This document shows positions 55,353-64,000 of a stretch of DNA of 64,000 nucleotides, piece after piece; the first letter of the stretch is position 1, and each line of letters begins with the position of its first letter. Under the pieces are notes generated by a model. That model had not been told where the DNA came from. It was given only the letters and a program-made list of their open reading frames with translations, and ran no database searches. The DNA is from Amorphophallus konjac (taxonomy: Eukaryota; Streptophyta; Magnoliopsida; Alismatales; Araceae). Made by a program: the position numbers and the translations under genes. Location of the stretch: contig CM040124.1 in NCBI GenBank assembly GCA_022559845.1, positions 72,563,491 to 72,627,490 on the forward strand, read 5' to 3'.

Positions 55353-57141
55353 TCAGCCAGACGTATGCAAGCTCCATAACCAACGAGTTGCATTCAAAAT
55401 AATCCACCATATAATCTTATCCTCTTGTAAGTTCCAATATTTGTGCCATGAGAAGATAAGATCATAAAAGAATGTGTGTGGACTTAAGGTAGGTTGGTTG
55501 TTAGCATGATTGATTTTATCCTTAAGTGCATATGTCAACAACCTCTCTTCCGTGGGGGTCATGTAAAAATCAATATTCATTATTTTTTGTTTGGCTAGCA
55601 TTTCAAACCATGGTAGATCAAGCAGACCAAAATGACATCTCCACTCAAAGAATGGAAGAGGAATTATGATGCCTTCAATTATAAAATTTTCATTTTCAAA
55701 CTTAAGGTCTTTATAAGTGTTGAAAACATGAATGTAGACCTTATTATCTTCTAAAATTTTTTCTACCACCTCAATTTTAGGAATTGCATGAATCTTTATG
55801 AGGTGAGAATAGATCGAAGGGAGAGGAGTTTTAATCAAAGGGTTAGTGTCAAGGAGATAAGGAAAATCAAAAGTGAAAGAAGCATACTCCTCAACACCAT
55901 AAAGCTTGGAAGGCTCAATAGAATCAGACAAATCAGCCAACATGAAAGTGTCCACCACAAAGTGAGAGTGGTCGATGTTAGGAATAGATAGAAAATCAAT
56001 ATCCTCTCCTTGATCAAAAGATGCCCAATCGAGATAAAAGTCATGCAGGGTACCCGCCTCTTCCTTTACCCAAGAGAGATCATTGATGGCCTTACTCAAA
56101 TCATCCTCTACTCGCACATCCTCATCATCATCCTCCAGGAACGCGGTCTCCTCAAATTCAGGAAGGGAAATGAATGTGATTTGATCATGGACTAGCACAT
56201 TACTTTTCTCTTCTTCACCCCCAACTTGAGATCATCAACTTCTTTAGAATTCTCCGCATAAGGGCAACTAAACTCAAGCTCCTTAAACTCATCCTTTTGA
56301 TCATCATCATAGCTATAGCTAACTTCCTCAAAAACTTCCTGATAAGACTCCTCCATATGTCCCACATGATCTAAATCGAGAGTGATTTGAGTATTGTGTT
56401 CATGGGAAATCATGGGCTGATCACAAAAGATTTCATCATGGTCAAAATTTGGAAGTTGGTAATCAGAGTAGGCAATGGAGTAACTAGGCAATTGATCCAC
56501 TTCCATGCCCTTGATGTTTTCAGCAAGTTGATCTAGTCGGGCTTGGATGGATTGATTTTGAGCCATGATGAATTGATGAAATTGATTAAATCTCTCGTCC
56601 TGATTGAGAGTTGGGTATGGAGGAGATAGTGATGTAGACTAAGAAGTAGAGTGCGAAGGATAAGAAGATGAATAATGATCAACTTGATAGTGAGGTAAGA
56701 GAGAGGATGTGGGTTGTCCTCCATAGTGGGCTTGATCATGAAAGTTATTTGAAGATGGAGCCCAATTTTGAGAGAATTGATCCGGTGGATTTTGGGCCAG
56801 GTCTCGATAAGAATCCCAAGAACTATTATGTTGTCCTCCCCAATAAGAATCATAAGAAGGTGTGGAGAGTCTTTGAGTAATTTGGGCTTGTTATTGGGTG
56901 CGAGATGAATCATAGGGCCCATGAAAGAATTGAGTGGATTGGATATGATCTTGATTAAAGGAATGAAGCTAGGTCCCCATGAGTGATGGGCTTTCATTGT
57001 AGGCCGACCAGGAGTATGGGCTTCGTAGTGGGTTGGGCCAAGTTCGTTGAATGATAAAGGTTGAGTTGGACCATTATTAACATAATGGGCCGGCTTGGCC
57101 CTTATGTGACTAAAAGGTGGCATGAAAGAATTTGGATTCAT
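55353..57141 (-). pseudogene. gag-type relic of E with element-specific C-terminal extension
   Basis: From 57141 the frame begins MNPNSFMPPFSHIRAKPAHY. The reading that seems real shifts frame near 57000 and gives a Tyr/Ser/Pro-rich stretch (QNWAPSSNNFHDQAHYGGQ), then MAQNQSIQARLDQLAENIKG (ATG 56566), like the end of Athila-type Gag. An acidic stretch follows to TAG at 56192. A frame overlapping by a few bases continues (FISLPEFEETAFLEDDDEDV ... FEWRCHFGLLDLPWFEML) to 55353. I do not recognise the last part. No RT, integrase or protease follows. Confidence 0.5.
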
Positions 57142-57789
57142 AGCGCAAGGAATGGATCAAGAAAAATGGGCCAACATGTATACTTTATTGAATATGCAAG
57201 CCCAACTCAAAAATATGAATTTCTCACCATTTTTTTTAATTTTTTTGAGTGTTTTTATTTTTTTTCAAAGTAAAGTAATCAACAACTATATGAATAATGC
57301 ATGCAACATGATTTTTTTTTTAACAAAAGAGGAATCGGCACCCACTACCAAGTTAGTCCACCGGCTAGGTAAGAGATGGGGTTGTGGGAGGCTCCCCCTA
57401 CTTTCGTAGGCACCTAATTAAATAACCACAAGCCCGCTTAAGGCGTTTGCCATTGGACTTTTTCCTAGACACCGATTTTTCAAAATAACAATAGGTCCCA
57501 AAACACCCCTTTTTTTACCTTCTAAAGGCAAACTACCTCCTTGGTACAACCTACCCGGCATCTGTGAGGGAATCCACGGGTGCGAGGACTTACAGAGGTC
57601 TTGAAAAAGGAGATTCCGGTCTAATGAGATGGAGTGCTCAATTGGAGGGTCTTTCCAATTCCAAGAGAGGTGTGTGATGGGGACATCACTCAGAGCTCCC
57701 TCTGGCTCGACACATCTCTCCCCCCTGGAGACGGATAGGATGACTTGATGGGGCCTCGACGGCACTGGATCTCACTACTATAGACATCT
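57142..57789 (-). other. 5' leader of E, ending at the F insertion
   Basis: On the minus strand: leader motifs shared with G (CAATTGAGCACTCC, GGTTGTACC, GTGCCGATTCC). CAGTGCCGTCGAGGCCCC near 57770-57753 is a possible decayed primer site. The frame at 57418-57765 is only this leader and is not a gene. Poly-A/T tracts lie at 57230-57320. Confidence 0.5.
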
Positions 57790-60039
57790 TGATGTATTTT
57801 CTCCTTTGTTGAGTCCTTTTGATGTATTTCACTTCTATTTTTGAGTCTTGCCCTAGGTGCTCTTATTAGTGGGTCATCATATTGGACTTGTCTGGTCTTT
57901 TGGCCCATTAGGGAGCTAGGCCCATGGGCGCCCCCTTCTTGCACCCTTGGTTATCTGTTATTTCCCTTTTTCTCAAGGGCTTTTGTACAAAGTTGGGTTC
58001 CCTATATATAGAACCCCAACTCCCACTTGAGAAGGTAATGAAGATTTGAAGAATTGAGCATAATTGCAATCCCCCTCTCTCTCTCTAGTTCTCTCTCCCT
58101 CTCTCTCTCTCCTTGGGGCGGATCCCCCTCTCTCTCCTCCCCCTTCTCTCTCTCTCCCAAGGGCAAACCTGCCCCTTCACCTCCTCTCTCTCTCCTCCAC
58201 CTCAGCTGCCACCTCCCCCTCCAACCTTTCACCTCCCCTAGGCCACTTAACCCCCATCAATTCCCTCCCCTTCCCAAGTGACTCTTCCTATTCCCCGTAC
58301 ACCTTCCCCACCTCCAATACATCCCTCCCTCTTCCAACAAGCAACCTTCCCACTCCCCAACACCTTCATTCACACCCCAAGACCATTCAAACTCCAGCCC
58401 CCCCCTCCACCTATTGCGCAAACAGCCACCCCCCCCCTTACATCCTTGCCCTGGCCGAACCCCACCTCCACCTCCACTAGCTTCGGCCCCACTTCCTCTC
58501 CATCCTCCTACCCCTTCCTCCACTCCCACACAACCCCCCTGCCACCTACGAACACCCCCACCCTCTCCACCTCCACCAAACACTAGCCTCCCTTGCCTCC
58601 ATCCCACCCCCTCTCCTACATCCTGCCCCACTACAGGTAGCAGAAGAAGACACGTCTTGCAGAGGCTCCCCCGAACTCATACAGTGGCTTCTGAAGGCAA
58701 GGCGTACCATTCGGGAAAGGGCTCCCAGTTCTCTTCCCAGGCGAAGTGGAAGCACTCCGTTCCAAGTTCGTGGCCACCCGTAAGAGCCGATCTCCTCCGA
58801 CGGCGTCTGGAACTAGCTGCAGAGCACCAGAGTCCGACTAGAAGCTCAACCACGGTCGACAGCGACAGATCCAGACTGAAGTTTCTTCTCCAAAGATCTT
58901 CCTCTCCCTATCCCCGATCAGGAGCAAGAAACGGAACCCCGTTCGGCCTCCGGGAGCTAGAGTTCCAAATTTTCTCCCACCGTCGTTCGGGTCTGCCTCC
59001 TGCTGTCTGCCGTGACCAGATCCCACTCAACAGATCCCTCCTGTCCACCCCGACCTCAGAAGGAGTCTCCGTCAGCTTTGCTGTGCAGAGGACTTGTCCA
59101 CGGATCCAACAACTCCGACGGATCGAGATTCTGAGTCCGGAAGCCCCAGGTACAACTTCTGCATCCGGCTGCATCCATTCTGAAGCTGCCAACCCCAGAT
59201 TCCGACGTCCTGTTCGAGTCTCCACCACGACCACCAGCGACGGCAGAAGAATTTGACATAAATCTGAGGCATCCCTGTACCTGTTACGAAGCCATCCTCA
59301 CTGATCTCGTCATCGGCAAAATTCCTGAGAGCAAGCTACGACTGCAACAGCGACCTCCTGTCCCCTCCAACAACAAGTGGGCAGAACCACGTCGGCACCC
59401 GTTCCGTCATCCTCGGCGGAATTCTCTCTCTCGCCTGGCCGGCTTAGCGCCCCTCCCTGCGTGGAGGTAGTGTTTGATGTAATTGTGATTACCCCACCCC
59501 TAGTTCAACCCTCCTGCGTGGGGTGTAGTTCATGTAACTAGCAGCCCAAGCTTCATCGGCGCAGTGTGCGGGGATCACACTTCCCCGCTCGCCCACGTCT
59601 CCAAACGGGGTTGGTTTCTTCAAACCAACCAGGTGAGCTCTAAAACTTTGCTCCATTTATATTAGTGTCTGTTTGTTTAATATCCGTAGACATAGCTCCG
59701 TTGCGCAAGAAAGTGAGTGCCCGTTCCTGGAGCCATCATCATTGAGTGGTCACCGTGGTCATCGTGAGAGAGTGGGACCTTATGCCCCAAGTGGCACCGG
59801 CCAGCCCCAAAGTGTGGGCCACGTACCCTCGGGAGGATAACCCTAGCCCTGCTGACACTCTACTAGTTAGGGTCTTGATCCATCACCTCCTTCTAGCATC
59901 ATATAGTTACCCGGGGCTTGCGAGTGTGCGACGGCGTTTCAGTCTCAATTTATCATTTTACTTGCTATGTGATTATGAATGCGGATTAGGTCCGAGGTTT
60001 GCGTTTGCTTGCTGCATACCCTATACTTGTGTCACATCA
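57790..60039 (+). repeat. 5' LTR of F (about 2.25 kb; left edge approximate)
   Basis: The right end is CACATCA at 60039. TGATGT, its inverse, occurs at 57790 and 57820, so the left edge is one of these. TATA box at 58003. A CT-rich block covers 58070-58600. Two long frames (58064-58480 and 58414-59256) are Pro/Ser/Thr-rich products of this biased sequence, and I do not call them genes. Hairpins with GCGTGGAGG/GCGTGGGG lie near 59460-59525. Confidence 0.75.
58003..58010 (+). promoter_or_regulatory. TATA box candidate of F
   Basis: TATATATA in the context CCCTATATATAGAACCCC, about 210 bp inside the LTR. This is a typical promoter position and would give a long transcribed leader. Confidence 0.75.
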
Positions 60040-60042
60040 AAT

Positions 60043-60054
60043 TGGTATCAGAGC
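60043..60054 (+). promoter_or_regulatory. Primer-binding site of F (initiator Met tRNA)
   Basis: TGGTATCAGAGC begins four bases after the LTR end. Confidence 0.93.
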
Positions 60055-60135
60055 GAGTTTTAGACTTGTCTCTACAAGCCTAGGTCCAAGGGCTCTTGCA
60101 CTTCCACCCGCGTGTCAATCTCTTCTCCTTCGTGC

Positions 60136-63100
60136 ATGACCACCCGTAGAGGCACCGCTTACCAAACCAACCCCCCAACTTCCGATCCCCCCATGAGTTC
60201 CAATTCTCAGGGCAATCAAGGCATCCCTAGTGAAGTCCCACCTGCCCCTATGGAGCAAGTTGACCCTATCCTTAGGGCTATCCTAGAGAAACTTGATGGA
60301 CTTACCACCCGAATGGATAAGCTAGAGGAATTAAGGGCCCCACCTAGGATCCCTGCCCAAAGAACCCCCCCTCCACAAGTTGAACCGGGTAGGGAAGACC
60401 TTGAGAATGAGTGGTACCACGAACCGGAGAGGCCTCAACGGCCCCGACATCATGAGAGAATCCCACCTAGGAACTATGCCCAAAGATTTCCCCCTCCGCG
60501 GGATGAACATGAGAGGGAAGACCTAGATGATGGGTGGTATCGTGAACAAGAGAGAGCTCCTCAACCACGACACTATGAGAGGCGACCACGTGAGGATCAT
60601 GATGAACTCCTATTAAGAATGATCAAAGTGGAAGCCCCTAATTTTGATGGGTCTCACAACCCTAGTGTCTACAAAGATTGGGAGCATGGCATGGATCAAT
60701 ACTTCGAGTGGTACCCCATGACCGAGGAGAGGAAGGTTAGGTTGGCCAAGATGCACCTCCTTAAACTAGCCAAAACCTATTGGCTAAAGGTTGAAAACCA
60801 AAGGAGGATCAGGCGTGAGGAACCCATTAACACTTGGATTGACATGAAAGATCAACTTAGGAACAAATACCTTCCCATCTCCTATAGCCAACTTCTTCTT
60901 GATGAATGGCAAAGCCTTACCCAAGAGGGAAAGACCGTGGAAGAGTATATTGAGAAATTTGATTCATATCTCCTAAGGTGCGGTGTGGTTGAGGATCCAG
61001 CCGTTACCTTATCCCGGTTTAGGAATGGTCTCCTTCCCCACATCAAACGGGAGCTCTTTATGAGGGAAGTGCATAGCTTGGAAATTGCCTATCAAATAGC
61101 TCGGGATGTAGAGAGATTCTCCAGAAATCCTAGGTTTGCCCCTCCCAAAGGGTCAGGACCACGTCCCAACCTCCCTCCTTTGTTAAGAACACCACCCCCC
61201 AGCGGGGGAACTCCTACAAGACCCTCCCCGCCACCCACCACACCCAATCCTCCCCCTAGAAAGGAAGACAACTCCAAAGGGAAGACCCCAATGAGTAGCA
61301 CGATCAAGTGTTTCCAATGCCATGGCTATGGCCACATAGCCTCCCACTGTCCCTCTAAGGGGTTGTCAAGCCTAGTTATTGAGGGTGGACCTTCTACTAC
61401 TCAGGAAACACATGAGGGTACTATTGAGGATTATCAGGCCAATTTAGAATGGGAAGAGGAATACCATGAGCAATTCTATGAAGAAGGAGTAGAGGAGGAC
61501 CCCCACTCCAGCCACCTAGGGGTGATAAGGTGCACCCTCACACAACCACAAGAGGATGATTGGCGGAGGACTTCCATTTTTCACACATTTGTCAAAATCG
61601 GGGACCATGTTAGGGAGGTCATCCTAGACAATGGGAGTTATGTCAACGCCGTGTCTCCGGACACCGTCAAACTCCTAGGACTTACCCCTACATCCCACCC
61701 CAAACCTTACCGTGTGTCCTGGATAAACAACCACTCCCTACCCGTCAACACATGTTGCCTTATCCCCATCACCTTTTCATCCTACCAAGGGCAAATATGG
61801 TGCGATATCATACCTATGGCTGTAGGAAGCATCCTATTGGGGAGACCTTGGATATATGATGTCAATGCCACTATCCATGGAAAAACAAACACTTGCACCT
61901 TTGACCACGAGGGGAAGACTATCCGTCTCAATCCCTCCCCTCCCCAAAAAGAACCACCCACCAAGGGAATCCTTCCCACACCACCAAAACCCAAGGCCTC
62001 GATTGCTCCAACCAAATCTTCAACACAAAGTCACACACCTGCAACTCCGACAGTCAAAGGCCTCCACCTTATCACCAAGAAAGAGCTCGAAGAAGAGATA
62101 ACCCGGGGGGCACCCCTTTGTGCCATTGTCATATGCCTTGGGGAGGCAACTCCCTCCAACCCTCACCCCGTGGAAATCCACCCTCTCTTGGAAGAATTTA
62201 AGGACATTTTTCCCAAGGAACTCCCCGACCAACTACCACCCATGAGGGATGTCCAGCACGCTATAGATCTTGTCCCAGGAGCCACCCTCCCAAACATGCC
62301 CCACTATCGCCTCAATCCCACCGAACATGCTGAGTTAAGGAGGCAAGTGGAGGAACTGATTAGAAAGGGGTTTCTTAGGCTGAGCAAAAGCCCATGTGCC
62401 ATCCCGGCCCTCCTCACACCAAAAAAAGACGGGACATGGCGAATGTGTATTGATAGCAGGGCCATCAACAAGATTACTGTCAAATATAGGTTTTCCATAC
62501 CTAGACTTGACGACATGCTGGACATGCTCGCCGGAGCCACCATATTTTCCAAAATAGACCTCAAAAGTGGCTATCATCAGGTTAGGATAAGGCCCGGGGA
62601 TGAATGGAAAACAGCCTTTAAAACCAAGGATGGACTTTATGAATGGCTGGTGATGCCTTTTGGGCTTTCAAATGCCCCAAGTACCTTCATGCGCCTTATG
62701 ACCGAGGTCCTGAGGCCCTACATTGGAGTCTTCCTGGTAGTTTATTTTGATGACATCCTCATTTACAGCCGAACCAAGGAAGCCCACCTCAGTCATCTAA
62801 CGCAAGTTTGCACCACCCTTAGGAAGGAAAGCCTCTTTGCCAATTTAGGGAAGTGTCACTTTATGACCCAATCCATCACCTTCCTGGGGTATGTTGTCTC
62901 CACAGAGGGCGTATCCATGGACCCTGACAAAGTCCAAGCCATCATCAATTGGCCTGAACCTCGCACCCTCCATGAAGCCCGCAGTTTTCATGGGTTAGCC
63001 ACCTTTTACCGGAGGTTCATCAGGGGGTTCAGCACCATCACAGCCCCTATCACCGATTGCCTCAAAAAGGGGACCTTTGTGTGGACCAAGACCGCCACTA

Positions 63101-64000
63101 GAGCCTTCCAAGAGCTCAAAGAGAGAATGACCCAAGCCCCTGTCTTATGCCTCCCTGATTTCTCCAAAGTCTTTGAAGTGACTTGCGATGCCTCAGGGGT
63201 AGGAATTGGTGGGATCCTTAGCCAGGAAGGACACCCAGTGGCCTACTTTAGCGAAAAACTGTGTGATGCCAGGATGAGGTACTCCACCTACGACAAGGAA
63301 TTCTATGCTGTGGTACAATCCCTCCGGCATTGGAGACACTACCTCTTGCCTAATGAGTTTGTCATATTCTCCGACCATGAGGCCCTGAAATACCTCAACT
63401 CCCAGCAGAAACTGAATGCTCGGCATGCCCGATGGGTCGAACACATCCAGGCTTACACATTTGTACTCAAACACAAGGCTGGGAGTGAAGACCGAGCAGC
63501 CGATGCCCTCAGTAGGAGAATTTCCTTGCTAGCTACCATACAGGTGGAAGTCATAGGATTTGAAAGACTCAAAGAAGAGTACTCTGCTTGCCCGGACTTT
63601 GGCCCAATCCATACCACTCTGTCCACCCTCTCACCAAAGGAACACCAAGGATTCATTTTAGAGGACGGGTTCATTTTTAAAAGCCATAGGCTTTGCATAC
63701 CAAGGACCTCTCTACGGGATTTTCTGATCTGGAAATTACATGCAGGAGGCTTGGCTGGACACTTTGGGATCCACAAAACCATTGCCTTGGTAGAAGGACA
63801 ATTCCATTGGCCCAGCCTCATAAGGGATGTGGCCAAAATTGTGAGGCAATGCCGCACATGTGCAACCGCTAAGCAAATCAAACAAAACACAGGCCTGTAC
63901 ACTCCCTTACCAGTCCCAGACCGACCTTGGCAAGATCTTAGCATGGACTTCGTACTAGGGCTACCCCGGACCCAAAGGAAACATGACTCCATTTATGTCG
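60136..64000 (+). CDS. gag-pol: gag-pol polyprotein of F, open, 3' end outside the window
   Basis: ATG 60136 ([14 protein letters not shown]) starts a frame of 1288 codons without a stop. A Gag core ([35 protein letters not shown]) is followed by one zinc knuckle (C392-C405, [14 protein letters not shown]). The aspartic protease is at residues 498-500: the family D-S/T-G reads D-N-G. RT runs from about residue 720, with YFDDIL at 870-875. RNase H has D1018 ([11 protein letters not shown]) and D1080 (SDHEALKYL). The integrase zinc site is H1202, H1209, C1239 and C1242; the first catalytic Asp is 1271 (SMDFVLGLP). Gag and Pol share one frame, as in many plant chromovirus-type gypsy elements. 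The rest of integrase and any chromodomain are beyond the edge. Confidence 0.93.
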   Translation, partial: MTTRRGTAYQTNPPTSDPPMSSNSQGNQGIPSEVPPAPMEQVDPILRAILEKLDGLTTRMDKLEELRAPPRIPAQRTPPPQVEPGREDLENEWYHEPERPQRPRHHERIPPRNYAQRFPPPRDEHEREDLDDGWYREQERAPQPRHYERRPREDHDELLLRMIKVEAPNFDGSHNPSVYKDWEHGMDQYFEWYPMTEERKVRLAKMHLLKLAKTYWLKVENQRRIRREEPINTWIDMKDQLRNKYLPISYSQLLLDEWQSLTQEGKTVEEYIEKFDSYLLRCGVVEDPAVTLSRFRNGLLPHIKRELFMREVHSLEIAYQIARDVERFSRNPRFAPPKGSGPRPNLPPLLRTPPPSGGTPTRPSPPPTTPNPPPRKEDNSKGKTPMSSTIKCFQCHGYGHIASHCPSKGLSSLVIEGGPSTTQETHEGTIEDYQANLEWEEEYHEQFYEEGVEEDPHSSHLGVIRCTLTQPQEDDWRRTSIFHTFVKIGDHVREVILDNGSYVNAVSPDTVKLLGLTPTSHPKPYRVSWINNHSLPVNTCCLIPITFSSYQGQIWCDIIPMAVGSILLGRPWIYDVNATIHGKTNTCTFDHEGKTIRLNPSPPQKEPPTKGILPTPPKPKASIAPTKSSTQSHTPATPTVKGLHLITKKELEEEITRGAPLCAIVICLGEATPSNPHPVEIHPLLEEFKDIFPKELPDQLPPMRDVQHAIDLVPGATLPNMPHYRLNPTEHAELRRQVEELIRKGFLRLSKSPCAIPALLTPKKDGTWRMCIDSRAINKITVKYRFSIPRLDDMLDMLAGATIFSKIDLKSGYHQVRIRPGDEWKTAFKTKDGLYEWLVMPFGLSNAPSTFMRLMTEVLRPYIGVFLVVYFDDILIYSRTKEAHLSHLTQVCTTLRKESLFANLGKCHFMTQSITFLGYVVSTEGVSMDPDKVQAIINWPEPRTLHEARSFHGLATFYRRFIRGFSTITAPITDCLKKGTFVWTKTATRAFQELKERMTQAPVLCLPDFSKVFEVTCDASGVGIGGILSQEGHPVAYFSEKLCDARMRYSTYDKEFYAVVQSLRHWRHYLLPNEFVIFSDHEALKYLNSQQKLNARHARWVEHIQAYTFVLKHKAGSEDRAADALSRRISLLATIQVEVIGFERLKEEYSACPDFGPIHTTLSTLSPKEHQGFILEDGFIFKSHRLCIPRTSLRDFLIWKLHAGGLAGHFGIHKTIALVEGQFHWPSLIRDVAKIVRQCRTCATAKQIKQNTGLYTPLPVPDRPWQDLSMDFVLGLPRTQRKHDSIYV

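Larger units (their letters stand above)
41928..57789 (-). mobile_element. Element E: minus-strand gypsy (Athila/LARD-like) element without visible pol, host of C
   Basis: The 3' LTR (41928-42649 plus 53380-54213) is split by C. Above it lies an internal region with a polypurine tract and a gag-type relic but no RT or integrase. GGGTTGCCTCCCAGAAGCGC (55318-55337; minus-strand GGGAGGCAACCC) is a hallmark often seen in Athila-like plant elements and their large derivatives. The 5' LTR is not visible: F starts near 57790, so the rest probably lies beyond the window. Confidence 0.72.
57790..64000 (+). mobile_element. Element F: Ty3/gypsy retrotransposon with intact gag-pol, running off the window
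   Basis: LTR (about 57790-60039), iMet primer site and a gag-pol frame open from 60136 to the last base without a stop. The order Gag, protease, RT, RNase H, integrase is gypsy. The open frame suggests recent activity, and F is probably among the youngest insertions here. Confidence 0.88.

Noticed and set aside
58414..59256. 280-codon plus-strand frame in the F LTR (and 58064-58480)
   Set aside because: Pro/Ser/Thr/Arg-rich product of a C-rich leader, with several overlapping frames of equal length and no known domain. It lies entirely within the LTR.
1..64000. A host gene, defence system or gene cluster
   Set aside because: Read on both strands, every long frame with recognisable protein motifs belongs to Gag, Pol or ORF2 of a retrotransposon. 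The only unexplained frame of normal composition (19208-19654) is too short and isolated to support a claim.

Overview
The window looks like repeat-dense intergenic DNA from a land plant, most likely an angiosperm. I found no convincing host gene, tRNA, rRNA or CRISPR array. Almost every base belongs to LTR retrotransposons: Ty1/copia elements of the Sirevirus (SIRE/Maximus) type and several Ty3/gypsy types. The evidence is plant tRNA-iMet primer sites next to LTR ends (TGGTATCAGAGC), copia and gypsy Gag/Pol domains, Gag zinc knuckles, polypurine tracts and 5-bp target duplications. The exact host cannot be named from sequence alone.

Layout, left half. 1-846 is unassigned GC-rich DNA. Element A (852-12028, +) is complete, with 2.2-kb LTRs and target duplication AAGGG. 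It has gag and a large downstream ORF2 but no protease, integrase or RT. A sits in the 5' LTR remnant of B (to 16601, +), a gypsy element with TGTAACA-type LTRs and a deleted pol. 16602-19631 holds a minus-strand gypsy fragment G. 19632-22032 is a 2.4-kb LTR-like segment that is itself an imperfect palindrome. It is followed by a gypsy gag (element H, 23206-23827, +).

Layout, right half, a Russian-doll nest. Copia element J (LTR from 23828, +) cuts H gag. Element K (from 29389) cuts J inside the RT gene, just before the codons expected for YVDD. K is a pol-less Sirevirus relative that contains a 7.2-kb palindrome (30350-37546). Minus-strand gypsy element E (from 41928) cuts K. Minus-strand Sirevirus C (42650-53374, target duplication AGAGA, near-complete pol) cuts the 3' LTR of E. 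A young-looking gypsy element F (LTR from about 57790, +) appears to cut the 5' part of E. Its gag-pol frame is open from 60136 to the window edge. J, K, E and F are all still open at the right edge.

How the parts relate. C and J encode, or once encoded, Gag, protease, integrase, RT and RNase H. A and K keep matching LTR ends, primer sites, PPTs, the Gag coiled coil and zinc knuckles, but lost pol and most of the capsid domain. They could only have moved using enzymes from C/J-like relatives. A and C also share a third ORF next to the 3' LTR (plant-transposon PF20167-like core, acidic linker, coiled coil). The most interesting signals are this pol-less gag+ORF2 design, a shared protease scar marking pol loss, a two-hairpin LTR RNA module conserved with compensating changes in four families, and the two large palindromes.
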